Notes: a model not told the origin generated them from the letters alone. A stretch of DNA of 64,000 nt from Sulfolobus tengchongensis (GCF_036967215.1 NZ_CP146016.1:958501-1022500), one strand, 5' to 3'; numbered from the stretch's first letter, positions 27,543 through 38,293 are shown. Numbers and translations: made by a program.

Positions 27543-28733
27543 TTACTTTAGTAGTAATCTTTCCGAATTAAATAGTCGTGAAGATATTAGTAATATTGCA
27601 ACGGATATCGCTAATGTACCTAAAACAATTGCTAAGGTAATTAATGAGGAACCAGAGACAAAGTAAAGTAGCGATAAACTTAGCTGTTCATACGGGATTA
27701 TCATAATTAAGTTTAACGGAAATTGTAGATTTGCGACATTTATAAATAAGGCCGAGAAGGAGGCAATAAGACCAAATGTAAGTACTAGAAAGTTAATTAT
27801 TTGCAAATTTCGCATTGATCCTCCTAAGGCCAATAGTAAAAGAACATTTAATGCAGCTGTTAACAAAACCGCTAAGAGATAGACTAATACTACAAGTAGT
27901 ATAAAGGATACACTGAGAGAGATTGGTAAAGCAAAAGTGAATGACATTAAGGAAGAAAATAATATTATCCCTAAAATATCTCCTAGTGATGAAAGAATAC
28001 CCAGTATTATAGCTATAATTACCTTTGAGATAATGAAGGAGTTAATTGATATTGGTGAGGCTAATAGGGATTCTAAAGTCCTTCTCTCCTTCTCACCTAC
28101 GATTCCTTCAGTAACGTAAAAGATTACTGGGGTTGCGCTAGGGAAGAGAACTAGTGTAATAATCCTCGCTACTTCACTTAAGTTAGCCTGAGATTCAGAT
28201 GCTTTTTGCCCAGTAATTGTGACTACGATGTTTTTAACTAATAAGGGGTTTAGAACATCATTCGGATTAACGTTATGTAGATTCGAGGTAATTATCAAGT
28301 ATTCTGTTCTATTATAAACCAAGTTATATGATAAATATCCTAACGCATTATTGACTAGAGTTGACGCTTGTTGATTTGACGAAAGTAAAAATCTAACATA
28401 AACGTAAGCTTGCCTAGAAATATTAGATACATTTTGGCTAAAATCCTTTGGAAAAATTATGACAGCATCAGGGATAGTTCCATTAGTATTATTGTAAAAT
28501 ACTATTCCACCATTTCGTTCGATATAGTTAGATAGAAGCTGAACGTAGTGTAGATTTGATTGATTATAGCTAACGATCTCTATTACTGGAGGAGAGACTG
28601 CTACAGATGCGTAAAGTATGATACCTATTAAAGGTAATAAGATAAAAGGTAAAACTATGGCACCAAGTATTAACCTCCTGTCTCGTCTAAGATCCAATAA
28701 TTCCTTTTTCATCATAGTGCTTAACACTGTCAA
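27543..28733 (-). CDS. ABC-2 type transporter permease
   Basis: 396 aa. One N-terminal membrane helix ([23 protein letters not shown]) is followed by a large external loop of about 140 residues, then five or six helices towards the C-terminus, the layout of NatB-type and ABC-2 exporters. The loop carries many Asn and Ser with N-x-S/T sites, consistent with glycosylation outside the cell. The ORF opens at TTG 28733, overlapping the ATPase stop (TTGA); ATG 28715 is an alternative. The substrate is unknown; lipids, drugs or ions are possible. Confidence 0.88.
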   Translation of the reverse strand: MTVLSTMMKKELLDLRRDRRLILGAIVLPFILLPLIGIILYASVAVSPPVIEIVSYNQSNLHYVQLLSNYIERNGGIVFYNNTNGTIPDAVIIFPKDFSQNVSNISRQAYVYVRFLLSSNQQASTLVNNALGYLSYNLVYNRTEYLIITSNLHNVNPNDVLNPLLVKNIVVTITGQKASESQANLSEVARIITLVLFPSATPVIFYVTEGIVGEKERRTLESLLASPISINSFIISKVIIAIILGILSSLGDILGIILFSSLMSFTFALPISLSVSFILLVVLVYLLAVLLTAALNVLLLLALGGSMRNLQIINFLVLTFGLIASFSALFINVANLQFPLNLIMIIPYEQLSLSLLYFVSGSSLITLAIVLGTLAISVAILLISSRLFNSERLLLK

Positions 28734-29473
28734 TCACCAAATACCAACTTTAGGAAGGCCTCTTCTAGATTTTTAGAAGAAGTACTCTTTATGATCTCCT
28801 CTGGTTTTCCATACGAGACAGCTTTTCCATCATTAATCAATATTATCCTATCGCACAAATATTCGACCTCTAACATATTATGTGATGAGAGGATGATTGT
28901 CATATTATACTTTCTTGCCATATCTAAAATTATATTCCTTATCCTAACTGCGGATTCCACATCTAGAGCTGAAGTAGGTTCATCAAGTACCGTGAGCTTG
29001 GGCATTACCATTAAAGTTCTAGCTATTATAAGTCTTCTCTTCATACCTCTACTATATTCAGCTGTTTTATCGTAAATTCTTTTACCTAAACCTGAAATTT
29101 CAACACCTAGTTTCACGTATTTATCTTTTAATTCCTTGTCTCCCTTAGCGTACAATTCTGCGTAAAACTCTAAATTTTCATATCCAGTAAGTTTCTCGTA
29201 TGGAAAAGCGTCCTCTGGCATATATGATATGTACCCCCGCTGTTTAGCTTCAGCCGGTGCCAATCCAAAGATTTTTACGTCTCCATAATAACTTCTGATT
29301 ATACCAGATATTATTCTAAGTGTAGTTGTCTTACCTGCACCGTTAGGGCCAACTATTCCAAAAACTTCACCATTGCTAACATTAAACGACAATCCCTTAA
29401 GTATCTCCTTATTTCCAATTTTCTTTCGTAAATCAGTAACACTCACTGCAAGTTGGTTTTCTGTCATACTCAT
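28730..29473 (-). CDS. ABC transporter ATP-binding protein
   Basis: About 247 aa. Walker [13 protein letters not shown] near residue 42, Q-loop region [18 protein letters not shown], signature [15 protein letters not shown] (S-R-G-M in place of S-G-G-Q), Walker [15 protein letters not shown] and the switch His in LSSHNML. ATG 29473 is chosen because a TATA-like element (29493-29500) lies about 25 nt upstream. The longer frame from 29539 would overlap the divergent gene. It forms a two-gene exporter with the downstream permease. Confidence 0.93.
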   Translation of the reverse strand: MSMTENQLAVSVTDLRKKIGNKEILKGLSFNVSNGEVFGIVGPNGAGKTTTLRIISGIIRSYYGDVKIFGLAPAEAKQRGYISYMPEDAFPYEKLTGYENLEFYAELYAKGDKELKDKYVKLGVEISGLGKRIYDKTAEYSRGMKRRLIIARTLMVMPKLTVLDEPTSALDVESAVRIRNIILDMARKYNMTIILSSHNMLEVEYLCDRIILINDGKAVSYGKPEEIIKSTSSKNLEEAFLKLVFGD

Positions 29474-29492
29474 ACTATTTTCACTAAGCCAC

Positions 29493-29500
29493 TTATTATA
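29493..29500. promoter_or_regulatory. Bidirectional TATA element between the ABC ATPase and a divergent gene
   Basis: TTATTATA on the plus strand (TATAATAA on the minus) is centred about 26 nt from both the ATG of the ABC ATPase (29473) and the ATG of the gene at 29523. This suggests one near-symmetric TATA box used in both directions. Confidence 0.5.
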
Positions 29501-29522
29501 CGCTTTCAATATATTATATAAA

Positions 29523-30200
29523 ATGATAGGGACGGTCAAGGATAGAACTTTAGAGGCGATACTGAAATATGGGGATAAAGCAAGATATATTCTTAAAGCG
29601 GCAATTAATATCGCAGAGGAAAATGAAAATAGAGAGCTAGGGGATTTTAGCTATAAGCAGTTGGTGGAAAAGTTGGAAGAGCTAGGGATTAACTATGACC
29701 CTAGAATGATATTAAGGGCATTAGAAAAGGATTATGGAATAATAGAGACTACATATAAATCCGCTAATCAACATTGGTGGAAGTTCATTGATCTTGAACA
29801 AACAAAACTCGCATTTAACAATAATGATAATGATGAAGAACCTGAGATCTCTCTCATAGTAATTCAATACAATAGTTTAAATGTAAAGGATATTGAACAA
29901 AAATTATTGTTCCTTCTAAGAAAACCTAGGCTGCTAGATCTTGATAAGAAAAATTTTATGAGGTTTTCCTTCGAAACTTTACCTCTGTTAGTAAAACTTT
30001 ATTATAAGGCTTCCCAGTACGAAGAAACTTATGAGATTGCAGAGAGATTGAAAAAAATTATTAATCTAGCAAGGAGAATTAGCATGAGAATAAGCAATGA
30101 AAAAGTTGACAATAAGAGACCTCATAAAGAAGAAATTAGCGAAGGAAAAGATTACGATGTTAACAGCATACGATTACCCAATGGCGAGGATAATTTCTAA
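29523..30200 (+). CDS. Unknown protein with winged-helix-like N-terminal half
   Basis: 225 aa. Residues about 35-80 ([45 protein letters not shown]) resemble a winged helix-turn-helix. A helical middle follows ([19 protein letters not shown] and [28 protein letters not shown]). The last 35 residues are encoded inside panB in another frame, giving a 104-nt overlap. That is long for this genome and could reflect a read-through extension after loss of a stop. It is divergent from the ABC exporter. Confidence 0.65.
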   Translation: MIGTVKDRTLEAILKYGDKARYILKAAINIAEENENRELGDFSYKQLVEKLEELGINYDPRMILRALEKDYGIIETTYKSANQHWWKFIDLEQTKLAFNNNDNDEEPEISLIVIQYNSLNVKDIEQKLLFLLRKPRLLDLDKKNFMRFSFETLPLLVKLYYKASQYEETYEIAERLKKIINLARRISMRISNEKVDNKRPHKEEISEGKDYDVNSIRLPNGEDNF

Positions 30201-30900
30201 TACTCCACTAGACGTTATCTTAGTTGGAGATTCGCTAGGTATGGTAGTTTTAGGTTATACCAATACTCTTAACGTAACTATGAGGGATATGATATCACAT
30301 ACAAAGGCTGTTGCCAGAGCAAACCCACCTCAATTAATAGTTGCAGATATGCCATTTCTCAGTTACGAAATTGACACAAAAATAGCAGTGAGAAATGCTG
30401 GTCTTCTAGTTAAGGCTGGTGGAGATGCCGTAAAAATAGAGGGTGGTGAGGAAATAAAAGAAACTATAAAAGCAATAGTTAAGGCTGGAATACCAGTAAT
30501 GGGCCATATTGGCTTAACGCCTCAAAGATTTCTTAGATTAGGAGGATTCAGAACAATTGGAAAAACCAAACAAGAGGAGGAACAGCTCATGAAAGATGCT
30601 ATGGAATTGGAGGACTCTGGAGCTTTCTCAATAGTTATAGAGAACACTTACGCAGATATAGCAAAGAAAATTACAGAGAAAATTAATATACCAACGATAT
30701 GTATAGGATCTGGACCATACTGTGATGGCCAGGTGTTGGTAATAAATGATTTACTAGGACTTTCAGATTTCTCACCATATTTTGCTAAATCTTATGTTAA
30801 TTTGAAAGAGATTATCTCTAATGCAATAAACCAATATGTAAATGACGTTAAGAATGGAAAGTTCCCAGAAAAACAACATTATAAAGAAAGAGAAAGTTGA
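30097..30900 (+). CDS. panB: Ketopantoate hydroxymethyltransferase
   Basis: 267 aa; it adds a hydroxymethyl group from methylene-tetrahydropterin to 2-ketoisovalerate, the first step of pantoate synthesis. Motifs are [15 protein letters not shown] near residue 18, [15 protein letters not shown] near 38-52, GDAVKIEGG near 109, and MGHIGLTPQ. The start ATG 30097 matches the usual beginning of PanB, so the overlap with the upstream gene is real. Its C-terminus overlaps the convergent phosphopantoate ligase gene by 22 nt. The pterin donor links it to the 20-24 kb cluster. Confidence 0.96.
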   Translation: MKKLTIRDLIKKKLAKEKITMLTAYDYPMARIISNTPLDVILVGDSLGMVVLGYTNTLNVTMRDMISHTKAVARANPPQLIVADMPFLSYEIDTKIAVRNAGLLVKAGGDAVKIEGGEEIKETIKAIVKAGIPVMGHIGLTPQRFLRLGGFRTIGKTKQEEEQLMKDAMELEDSGAFSIVIENTYADIAKKITEKINIPTICIGSGPYCDGQVLVINDLLGLSDFSPYFAKSYVNLKEIISNAINQYVNDVKNGKFPEKQHYKERES

Positions 30901-31679
30901 TTCAGTCTTTCACTTATATACCTTAATGCCTCGGCTATAATCTTTCTATTATCATAATTGGAAACTATTTGAATTAAATCCTGTCTACTTTTAGATTTTA
31001 ACTCTCTAACCTTCAGTACTAATTTAGGAATTGCTCTAGTTATGTTATCAATAATGGTTACAGTCGCTGTTCTCGAAGTTCTTGATAGAGGATTGAGATC
31101 AATAGCTATGACCTTCTTGCCCATCTTAACTAATGCCTCAGTCCTATCTCCATCTTCTAAACCTAATAATACTACATCTGCAATATAAATACCTCGTGGA
31201 CTAACCCTTCTCCTCTCACTGAAAAGTTCTGGTATAGTTGCTGAGGCGTCTTCACCTACTCCTAAAACCTCTTTAGCGTTAGCCTTATAGAGTACTTCAG
31301 CTATTGCTCTTTCTCTTTTTACCTCTCTATAGAATAGATTGACTTCCAACTTTGCATTAGCTTCCTCAGCGAGTTTTACAAGATCTTCTGGCACTAATGC
31401 TGCCATATTTCCATTAACGGAAATTACTGGACTTTTAGCTAGGAGTAACATGGCAGCAGCTACTTCAATTGCCTTCTCTGCAAAACTTTGAGTTTTCTCC
31501 CCTATTAAATAATCAAAACATTCCCCTCTTCCATGAGCTATTAACCCTTGGGGAACTAGAATACTCTTTTCCATTGCCTCCACTAATTTCTCTCTAATTA
31601 GTAGTGATTCTCTCCTAGGATGATTTTCTGGTATTAGATCACGAACGCTCCACGGCTTGCTATCTTGTGTTTTATCCAT
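30879..31679 (-). CDS. 4-phosphopantoate--beta-alanine ligase
   Basis: 266 aa of the archaeal phosphopantothenate synthetase family (COG1701). It joins 4-phosphopantoate to beta-alanine with ATP, replacing bacterial PanC/CoaA order. Conserved segments are [17 protein letters not shown] near residue 17, [17 protein letters not shown] near 60, [11 protein letters not shown] near 100, and [20 protein letters not shown] near 198. It overlaps the end of the pantoate kinase gene by 46 nt and is translated with it. With PanB it forms the archaeal CoA block. Confidence 0.93.
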   Translation of the reverse strand: MDKTQDSKPWSVRDLIPENHPRRESLLIREKLVEAMEKSILVPQGLIAHGRGECFDYLIGEKTQSFAEKAIEVAAAMLLLAKSPVISVNGNMAALVPEDLVKLAEEANAKLEVNLFYREVKRERAIAEVLYKANAKEVLGVGEDASATIPELFSERRRVSPRGIYIADVVLLGLEDGDRTEALVKMGKKVIAIDLNPLSRTSRTATVTIIDNITRAIPKLVLKVRELKSKSRQDLIQIVSNYDNRKIIAEALRYISERLNQLSLSL

Positions 31680-32383
31680 ACTCCATAATCCGGTTCAAAA
31701 ATTTTAACAATTATGCCTTTCTTCCTGTAAGAATAAGGATAGTCAGAGGTAAATCCTAGGCTCTCAGTAAACTTTCTAGCAACTTCTATAAACTTTACTG
31801 GCGAGGGGGCTTTTAGAAAATCATCTATTAGTGAAAGAGCTAACTCTGATTTTTTTATTATACTTTTAGTCGGAAGCTGACTTATGAGTTGGGAAAAGAT
31901 TGGATAGTTTGACCAATCCATACTAATAATTTCAACATCACCATATCCTAAACCTCCAGGTTTCTTTCTATATATTAAACCTCCACCATAATACTGAGCT
32001 ATAACGTCACCTAATCCATTGCCAGCTATTATATCACTTATATGAGCCACGTTTACTGCGTCTTTCTCGCTAATTGATTTTAACTCTCTAACTCCTAAAG
32101 CATAAGCTAAGCTTATGGCACCGCTTAAACCATACCCGTATCCTAATGGAACTTGTGAATATACAATTAATTTATATTCTCCTAATTTTTGCCTTAGTAT
32201 CTCATAATTAGGAATATTTACTTCCACATCGTTAAATATTATTCCACTACCGCTCCTAATTTCCGCCGTTATATAAGGTTCTAGAGTTAGGGCAAGCCCT
32301 ATAGAGCCGGACTCAAGTAAATTCGCTTCATTTACCACCGGAAACCATATACCGGATATAGAAAGAGGTACTTTAATCTCCAC
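31634..32383 (-). CDS. Pantoate kinase (GHMP family)
   Basis: 249 aa; phosphorylates pantoate to 4-phosphopantoate in the archaeal CoA route. The GHMP phosphate loop is [19 protein letters not shown] near residues 79-97, preceded by the opening strand and the [15 protein letters not shown] region. The [21 protein letters not shown] segment is typical of COG1829. The first gene of the unit that continues into the ligase. It is divergent from the FAD/Fe-S gene. Confidence 0.92.
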   Translation of the reverse strand: MEIKVPLSISGIWFPVVNEANLLESGSIGLALTLEPYITAEIRSGSGIIFNDVEVNIPNYEILRQKLGEYKLIVYSQVPLGYGYGLSGAISLAYALGVRELKSISEKDAVNVAHISDIIAGNGLGDVIAQYYGGGLIYRKKPGGLGYGDVEIISMDWSNYPIFSQLISQLPTKSIIKKSELALSLIDDFLKAPSPVKFIEVARKFTESLGFTSDYPYSYRKKGIIVKIFEPDYGVWIKHKIASRGAFVI

Positions 32384-32430
32384 ACCTAAAACTATAAAAT
32401 GTTAATTAATAATTTTTATTAAGAAGAGCA

Positions 32431-34686
32431 GTGCTTTTAGATGCCTCTATATTTAGCAGAGCCGTTATAGCAGGCTATGATGTAAAAAGATCTCAATCCA
32501 AAGAGAACGTTGAGATGGTAGTGGGTAGGTTAACTGGATTATATGGCGATGTATTAAAATACTCTAACGTAAAAATAATTCGTGCCCCGGAGAAATTTGA
32601 TGATGGAAGTTTATTTAGAGAAGTTGGTGGGAGGAATATATATAAAATATTTGAAGTGCCTGCGGGAATAACATTTGAAAAACTAATAGATGAATTATCG
32701 AAGATTAATTATTACCCAGCAATTTTCCCCCTTTATCTGAAGGGAACAGTTGGTGGATTTACTGCATCAAATGGTTCTGGTTTCGGTAGCTATAAATTTG
32801 GATTCGTGAAAAGTGCTAGAAGTGTAAACGAACTGATTGGCTATAAAACAGTTAGAATTACCGCAGTAAAGTACCCTGAATTATTAGAAGTTGAGAACGA
32901 AAACAAATTTGCGTGGTCAGCAATAATAAATAAAGATGGAACAATAGAATACTACATACCCTCGTTTTATAACAAGATAATAAAAGTCAACTCTAGATCA
33001 ATAGCTACAGATAAATTGATAAAAGGTATAAATGCAGAAATCCTCAATGTCTTCAAAAAAGACTACATACCCATTGTCATGATGACTGAAATTAATAAAG
33101 ATATTAATTTTAATTTTGAAATGAGAATAGGCTACATAATTAATTATAACTCTCCTAAGAGATTCAAAGTATTAATAGGAAGTTTAGAGGAAACGAGATT
33201 GCCAGAACTTTTCGACTATTTAAGAAAAAATCCGGATGTATTACCCTTTCCCTATCTGAAAGAGTATGAAGAGATTCATAAGGATATATTAAAAGATGTT
33301 AAAAAATACGAAGTAAAAATAAGATCAAAGAGAATTAGCAAAAATGTCATAATTGAGGCATCGAAGTGCATAAATTGCTCATTATGTCTAGATAATTGTC
33401 TTGCATATAATACCACTAATAACGTCATCTACTCTCCTTTAGGTAGATTTAATCGATTAATAAGAGGAGAAAGCACGTTCGAATTCTGTTTCGGATGCAC
33501 GACTTGTCAAGAGGCCTGCCCTGCGGGCATTAATATTTCTAACTTAATGGAGCTCCTTCCACAATTTAGTGAGACTAAAGAGAAACTTCCAATAGAACTG
33601 ACAGATCCGTCAGCGTCAATTTATGAATTAGAAAAGAACTTAGAATCCAAGTATAGAAATAGACCAGTATTTCTATTGTTTGTAGGTTGCTCTGCGAAAT
33701 ATGACCCATTGGGACTAGAAGGATTTCTAAACTACTTGCTAACTAATGGTGATAAGCTACCTCAAGAATTTTCTCCAAGAATCAAACTAGTTACGGGATT
33801 CTGTTGTGGTTTTAATGAATATTTAACCGGAAATCTGGAAGAGGCTAAAAATGGCGTTAATAGAATCAATCAATTAAAAATACAACAGAACGCTGTAGGA
33901 ATTTATTTTCTATGTCCCGAGGGATTATATGTTTATAATAAATTTAGTGATCAAAAAGGAATATTCGCCTTTGATGTAATTAAAAATGAGCTAAAGGATA
34001 AAGAGGTTCACTTAGGATGTTGGGCTAAAAAGATGGGATATAATTCAAAATATAATGATTGTGCAGGTTTGTTCTTAGCATCTTATAAAGGAAGTCCCTT
34101 AAAAATAGTTAAAAGAAACTTCTTAACGGTATGTCCATTTTCAACATGGAAATTTGGAACAATATCTGTTTATAGTATGTTCTTAGGTAAAAAGGAAGTC
34201 AGTGAATTAAAAGAAGAAAATATTATGGATGAAAGCTCAGTATTTGATCTACTCGTAAAAGGCGTTAAAAACGGTCTTGAAAACTCTGCCGATGAGATCG
34301 CTGAAAAGGTTATAATGTGGAATTTGGGTGGTGGGCAGTATTTCTTACTTTTAGCTATTCCAATAATTTCCAAGTATATAAGTATAGAACTTATACGTAA
34401 TTTATCTTCAGACCCTAAAGTAAAGGAATTCATATCTAAATTTGCGCAGAACAGATCAATATTAAGCCAGAAAGTCTCTGCATATACAGACTATCTTAGA
34501 CATTATAACTTTGATGGTGAAATAGAAAAGCTAATAGACAAGGTTGCAAATTCAACTAAATTGGATTATTCTGCAAAAGATGTAGTTAAGACAAATGATT
34601 TCAGAAGCGTAATTAAAGATGCGTTAAAAAAGGCTATTAGTGAGAATTTGATAGAAAATGTTCTAAATAATATAATTTACTTGTAA
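32431..34686 (+). CDS. FAD/4Fe-4S oxidoreductase (GlcE-GlcF-like fusion)
   Basis: 751 aa. The N-terminal about 220 residues form a reduced FAD-binding PCMH-type domain (PAGITFEKLIDELSKI and the Gly-rich GTVGGFTASNGSGFGSYKFG near 110-129). Two ferredoxin-like clusters follow, CINCSLCLDNC near 312 and CFGCTTCQEACPAG near 352. Next comes a GlcF-like Cys-rich part (VGCSAKYDP, GFCCGFNE, HLGCWAKKMGY). A C-terminal helical tail of about 150 residues is unrecognised. Relatives oxidise 2-hydroxy acids such as glycolate or lactate; the short FAD domain makes the substrate uncertain. GTG start with TATA-like TTTTTATTA near 32412-32420. Confidence 0.78.
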   Translation: MLLDASIFSRAVIAGYDVKRSQSKENVEMVVGRLTGLYGDVLKYSNVKIIRAPEKFDDGSLFREVGGRNIYKIFEVPAGITFEKLIDELSKINYYPAIFPLYLKGTVGGFTASNGSGFGSYKFGFVKSARSVNELIGYKTVRITAVKYPELLEVENENKFAWSAIINKDGTIEYYIPSFYNKIIKVNSRSIATDKLIKGINAEILNVFKKDYIPIVMMTEINKDINFNFEMRIGYIINYNSPKRFKVLIGSLEETRLPELFDYLRKNPDVLPFPYLKEYEEIHKDILKDVKKYEVKIRSKRISKNVIIEASKCINCSLCLDNCLAYNTTNNVIYSPLGRFNRLIRGESTFEFCFGCTTCQEACPAGINISNLMELLPQFSETKEKLPIELTDPSASIYELEKNLESKYRNRPVFLLFVGCSAKYDPLGLEGFLNYLLTNGDKLPQEFSPRIKLVTGFCCGFNEYLTGNLEEAKNGVNRINQLKIQQNAVGIYFLCPEGLYVYNKFSDQKGIFAFDVIKNELKDKEVHLGCWAKKMGYNSKYNDCAGLFLASYKGSPLKIVKRNFLTVCPFSTWKFGTISVYSMFLGKKEVSELKEENIMDESSVFDLLVKGVKNGLENSADEIAEKVIMWNLGGGQYFLLLAIPIISKYISIELIRNLSSDPKVKEFISKFAQNRSILSQKVSAYTDYLRHYNFDGEIEKLIDKVANSTKLDYSAKDVVKTNDFRSVIKDALKKAISENLIENVLNNIIYL

Positions 34687-35138
34687 TCCACAATAAAGTA
34701 TCTCTTTTTCTCGTAATCGAAATATATCAATCCGCTTCTCCTCATAAATCTAAATAGTGGGAAAAGTCTCTTAGGGAGCTTATTTTCTAAGTCTTGCTCA
34801 TCTTTAGCAAGAGAAAAGTGCATGTTCAGTAAATCCATTGTATCCTTAAACGTAACGAACTTTCTGTTGTCCTCCAAATCAAGTATGAAATAGTTTTTCC
34901 CAATCCCACTGTAATATTCGTCAATGATTACGTATGTTGACTGGAGAATTTGTTCACATAGGCCATTACGAGAATAAGTAGAACGCCCATCCTTTCCATC
35001 TTGCGTCTTAATCATGTATTGGAGTAGCCTTTCTATCTCATTTAATTTATTCAATATTTCGTTGTTATCTTTTTTAGAGAACCCTGTCTGCTTTGGGCCT
35101 TGATTAAATATTAAATCTATTATTTCATCTTCACTCAT
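34677..35138 (-). CDS. Unknown protein
   Basis: 153 aa from ATG 35138 (a longer frame to 35216 would run into the divergent MoaD-MoaE gene). No family recognised. The first part has a helix NEILNKLNEIERLLQYMIKTQDG, and the second part is alpha/beta with FILDLEDNRKFVTFKDTMDLLNMHF and a closing LIYFDYEKKRYFIVDY that could be a small winged-helix or sensor domain. Its stop overlaps the convergent FAD/Fe-S gene by 10 nt. Confidence 0.6.
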   Translation of the reverse strand: MSEDEIIDLIFNQGPKQTGFSKKDNNEILNKLNEIERLLQYMIKTQDGKDGRSTYSRNGLCEQILQSTYVIIDEYYSGIGKNYFILDLEDNRKFVTFKDTMDLLNMHFSLAKDEQDLENKLPKRLFPLFRFMRRSGLIYFDYEKKRYFIVDYK

Positions 35139-35172
35139 ATTATAGTGTAATGAGCTAAATACTGGTGAGTGT

Positions 35173-35868
35173 ATGAAAAAAGTAAAAGTATTGTACTTTG
35201 CATTTCTCAAGGACATAACGCATAAATCGTCTGAGATAATAGAAACAACTTGCGAGACAATAGATTGCCTAGTCGAAGAGCTAGGCAGGATTCATGGGAA
35301 TGAATTAGTAAATTATTTAAAAAACGGAATAAATGGGGTAAAGATTACCATATTAATCAATGGTTCTCCATCCGTTAAAACCATTAAAGATGGAGATGAA
35401 GTAGCACTTTTACCTCCACCATCGGGAGGAGATTTAATAATAAATAAGAAGTTTGATTTACTAGAGGAGATAAGAAGATTTAGAGAAAAAGCTCCCCTAG
35501 AAGCAGGTTCAATGGTAATATATGTGGGCTTCGTTAAAGGTATCGTAGATAATCATAAAGTATATGAATTAAGATATGAGGCTTATGAGGAGTATACCAA
35601 AAAGAGATTCCAAGAGATCAAAGATGAGATGAAGAAAAAGTACAACGATTTAATAGACCTTGAAATAATACATGTTATTGACTCTATGAAACCAGGTGAA
35701 AATGTTTTACTAATTATGGCTTTAGGCAAAGGAAGAAAGGACGCCATAGATGCAGTAAAAGAAGCATTAGAACTGGTAAAACACACTACTGGTATTTGGA
35801 AGTTGGAAATACGAGATGATGGGGAATATTGGGTGGTAGCGGGAAACACGAGAGTGAAAAAGCAATGA
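35173..35868 (+). CDS. Fused MoaD-MoaE molybdopterin synthase
   Basis: 231 aa. Residues 1-90 are MoaD ([14 protein letters not shown] through [12 protein letters not shown]), the ubiquitin-like sulfur carrier. Residues about 95-231 are MoaE ([59 protein letters not shown]). MoaD normally needs a free C-terminal Gly-Gly to carry sulfur, but here the Gly-Gly (about 86-87) is internal. Processing after the Gly-Gly, as reported for a mycobacterial fusion, would release the parts. The enzyme makes molybdopterin for the molybdoenzyme at 5.4 kb. The stop overlaps the ThiD gene (ATGA). Confidence 0.92.
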   Translation: MKKVKVLYFAFLKDITHKSSEIIETTCETIDCLVEELGRIHGNELVNYLKNGINGVKITILINGSPSVKTIKDGDEVALLPPPSGGDLIINKKFDLLEEIRRFREKAPLEAGSMVIYVGFVKGIVDNHKVYELRYEAYEEYTKKRFQEIKDEMKKKYNDLIDLEIIHVIDSMKPGENVLLIMALGKGRKDAIDAVKEALELVKHTTGIWKLEIRDDGEYWVVAGNTRVKKQ

Positions 35869-37199
35869 TTAAACCAGTCGGAATGAGTATAGCAGGATTA
35901 GACACGGGAAATGGAGCCGGAGGGGAAACTGACCTTAGAGTTTACGAAATGTTGGGAATTCATGGAGTTTTAGCGGTAACTGCGTTAACAGTACAGAACA
36001 CTAAGGGAATAAAAGACATTAGTGTAGTTGAGGCAGATTTTCTAAGAAAGCAAATAGAAACCTTAATTGATGACTTCAACATTGAGGGTATAAAAATAGG
36101 GATGATATATACTAAGGAGCAGTTTCAAGTAGTAAGGGATCTACTGGAACCGTATTTCATAGTAGTGGATCCAGTATTATATGCTAAAGATGGGACACAA
36201 TTAATAAAGGATGTTGAGGAGTACAAAAAGATAATATTGCCTATAGCTAAGGTAATCACACCAAACATAGTGGAAGCATCAGCACTGAGTGGAATTAAAA
36301 TAGAAAATGAAAACGATATAATGATTTCGTGTAAAAAAATAAGGAATACATATAACATACCTTATGTTATAATCAAAGGTGGTCATGGTACAGGGAAATA
36401 TAGCTTTGATTATATGTGTAGCCAAGATGGAATTCGTAAAATAGGTTATCAGAGAGTAAACATTAAAGATACGCATGGTACAGGGAGTGTCTTTGCAACG
36501 GCATTAACAGCAGAGTACATAAAAATAAAAGACGTTGAAATGGCTTTTAGAAGAGCAAGAGAGTTTGTACAGTCCTCTATAGAGTATGGGCTCAGTATAG
36601 GAAAGGGTATCGGTCCAGTTAATGTAAGTGTTGAAGTTATAAAGAAGTCCTTGAAGTATGAGGTAGTAGAGGAGATGACGAAATTCGCAGACTTTGTAGA
36701 GAATAATGAAAAGTTCTGGCTTTTAATACCTGAAGTACAGTCAAATTTAGCACATAGTATAAGACCAGAATACGTAAGAGATTTAAGAGATATTGCAACA
36801 TTTAGGGGTAGAATAATTAGAAGATGGGATAGAAAAGTAATAGTGGGACATCCTGTTGTTTTCGGAAATCCTACGCACACTGCACGAATGTTACTTTCAA
36901 TTATATTTAAAGGGGTAAATGGAACTTGTCTAATGAACATAAGGTTCGATGAAAAAATAGTTAATGGATTTAAACAAATTGGATATGATCAGATAGAGAT
37001 CAACAGAGAAATGGAACCTAGCCATGGAGAGGGTAAAACTATGCAATGGATTATTGATTACATAAGTAATGAATATGGTAAAATACCTAATGTGATCTAT
37101 GATAGAGGGGCGAAGGGGAAGGAAGCTATGATAAGATTTTGGACAAAAGATATGAATGAGATGATAGAAGCACTAAATAACTTATTAAAACTCTTGTAA
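35865..37199 (+). CDS. thiD: ThiD-ThiN bifunctional thiamine biosynthesis protein
   Basis: About 444 aa. The N-terminal half is HMP-phosphate kinase ThiD ([18 protein letters not shown] near residue 8, [34 protein letters not shown], and the catalytic [10 protein letters not shown] near 200). The C-terminal half is ThiN, the archaeal thiamine-phosphate synthase ([43 protein letters not shown]). ThiN replaces ThiE. In the kinase opening the usual S-G-G-A-G-I-Q-A-D is altered to [13 protein letters not shown] 35865 overlaps the MoaDE stop. Confidence 0.92.
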   Translation: MIKPVGMSIAGLDTGNGAGGETDLRVYEMLGIHGVLAVTALTVQNTKGIKDISVVEADFLRKQIETLIDDFNIEGIKIGMIYTKEQFQVVRDLLEPYFIVVDPVLYAKDGTQLIKDVEEYKKIILPIAKVITPNIVEASALSGIKIENENDIMISCKKIRNTYNIPYVIIKGGHGTGKYSFDYMCSQDGIRKIGYQRVNIKDTHGTGSVFATALTAEYIKIKDVEMAFRRAREFVQSSIEYGLSIGKGIGPVNVSVEVIKKSLKYEVVEEMTKFADFVENNEKFWLLIPEVQSNLAHSIRPEYVRDLRDIATFRGRIIRRWDRKVIVGHPVVFGNPTHTARMLLSIIFKGVNGTCLMNIRFDEKIVNGFKQIGYDQIEINREMEPSHGEGKTMQWIIDYISNEYGKIPNVIYDRGAKGKEAMIRFWTKDMNEMIEALNNLLKLL

Positions 37200-37210
37200 G
37201 TTGATGATAA

Positions 37211-37747
37211 ATGAATTTAGAGAGGCTACTTGAGGGGGCTAAGAATTTAGTTAGAACGGGCTGGATGCAAAATGGAATCCCGCCATCTATAGGTGAAACT
37301 GTTGCCTCACATAGTTTTGAAGCCTCAGTTTTAGCATACCTAATATCAATTGAACTTAAGAAAAAAGGAATTCAGATCGATCCAGAACACAGTGCAGTCA
37401 TTGCTTTATTTCATGATGCTGGTGAAACATTACTGGGAGATTTACCACGATGGGCGAGTATGCGAATTAATAAAAGAGACGCAGAAATTGAGGCTTTTGA
37501 TGAATTAGGAATAGGTAAAGAATTGTACATTGAACTTAAAGAAATGAAAACAAATGAGGCGAAAATAGCAAAACTATCAGATAGACTTTCCACTTATCTT
37601 CAAGGAATGAGATACAAACGAATGGGATATAACGTGGATGAGATAATTGCTACTTACGCAGAGGAAATAGAGAGATTACTTTCTATTGAGCCTTTAAATC
37701 AAGTAAAAGAGATAGTTAGTAAAATCATGAATAGCTTAAAAGTATAA
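37211..37747 (+). CDS. HD-domain hydrolase, YfbR-like 5'-nucleotidase
   Basis: 178 aa. Metal ligands are VASHSFEASVLAYL (His near residue 36), the ALFHDAGETLLGDLPRW core (HD near 65-66, with E and D after), and a later AKLSDRLSTYLQ Asp. The family hydrolyses nucleoside monophosphates or deoxynucleotides. It starts 11 nt after the ThiD-ThiN stop, in a TTGATGATAAATG context, and lies just before pyrophosphatase. The exact substrate is not known. Confidence 0.85.
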   Translation: MNLERLLEGAKNLVRTGWMQNGIPPSIGETVASHSFEASVLAYLISIELKKKGIQIDPEHSAVIALFHDAGETLLGDLPRWASMRINKRDAEIEAFDELGIGKELYIELKEMKTNEAKIAKLSDRLSTYLQGMRYKRMGYNVDEIIATYAEEIERLLSIEPLNQVKEIVSKIMNSLKV

Positions 37748-37774
37748 AACAAAAATAATAGGTAGTGAAAAGAT

Positions 37775-38293
37775 ATGAAGCTAGGTCCGGGTAAAAAAGC
37801 ACCAGACGAAATTAACGTATTTATTGAAATTCCAATGGGATCAAATATTAAATATGAGTATGATGAGGAAGGAGAAGTAATCAAAGTGGATAGAGTTCTA
37901 TATACTTCAATGGTATATCCGTTTAATTATGGCTTTATTCCAGAGACGTTAGAGGAAGATGGGGATCCATTAGATGTATTAGTTTTAGGAAATTACTCAC
38001 TAATGCCGGGTAGCGTAATTGAAGCTAGACCAATAGGCTTGGTTTACATGCGAGATGAAGAAGGGGAAGATGCAAAAGTAATAGCGGTGCCAAGAGATAA
38101 AACAGATCCAACGTTTTCTAACATAAAAGATGTTAATGATATACCAGAAGCTATAAGGAATAAGATAATACATTTCTTTGAGCACTACAAGGAATTAGAA
38201 CCCGGCAAGTGGGTTAAGATAAGTGGCTGGGGAAACGCCACCGACGCCAAGGAAAGAATTAAAAAGGCAATAGAAAGAAAGAAACAAGGATGA
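37775..38293 (+). CDS. ppa: Inorganic pyrophosphatase (family I)
   Basis: 172 aa soluble pyrophosphatase that hydrolyses PPi from biosynthetic reactions. Active-site segments are [45 protein letters not shown] (with the D-G-D-P-L-D-V signature near residues 66-72), and [16 protein letters not shown] ribosome site GGTAGTG lies before the ATG. The glycosyltransferase start overlaps its stop by 4 nt. Confidence 0.97.
   Translation: MKLGPGKKAPDEINVFIEIPMGSNIKYEYDEEGEVIKVDRVLYTSMVYPFNYGFIPETLEEDGDPLDVLVLGNYSLMPGSVIEARPIGLVYMRDEEGEDAKVIAVPRDKTDPTFSNIKDVNDIPEAIRNKIIHFFEHYKELEPGKWVKISGWGNATDAKERIKKAIERKKQG

Noticed and set aside
29373-29522. Upstream extension of the 29523 gene
   Set aside because: It runs antisense through the ABC ATPase. 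The leaderless ATG 29523 with a TATA element 26 nt upstream is better supported.
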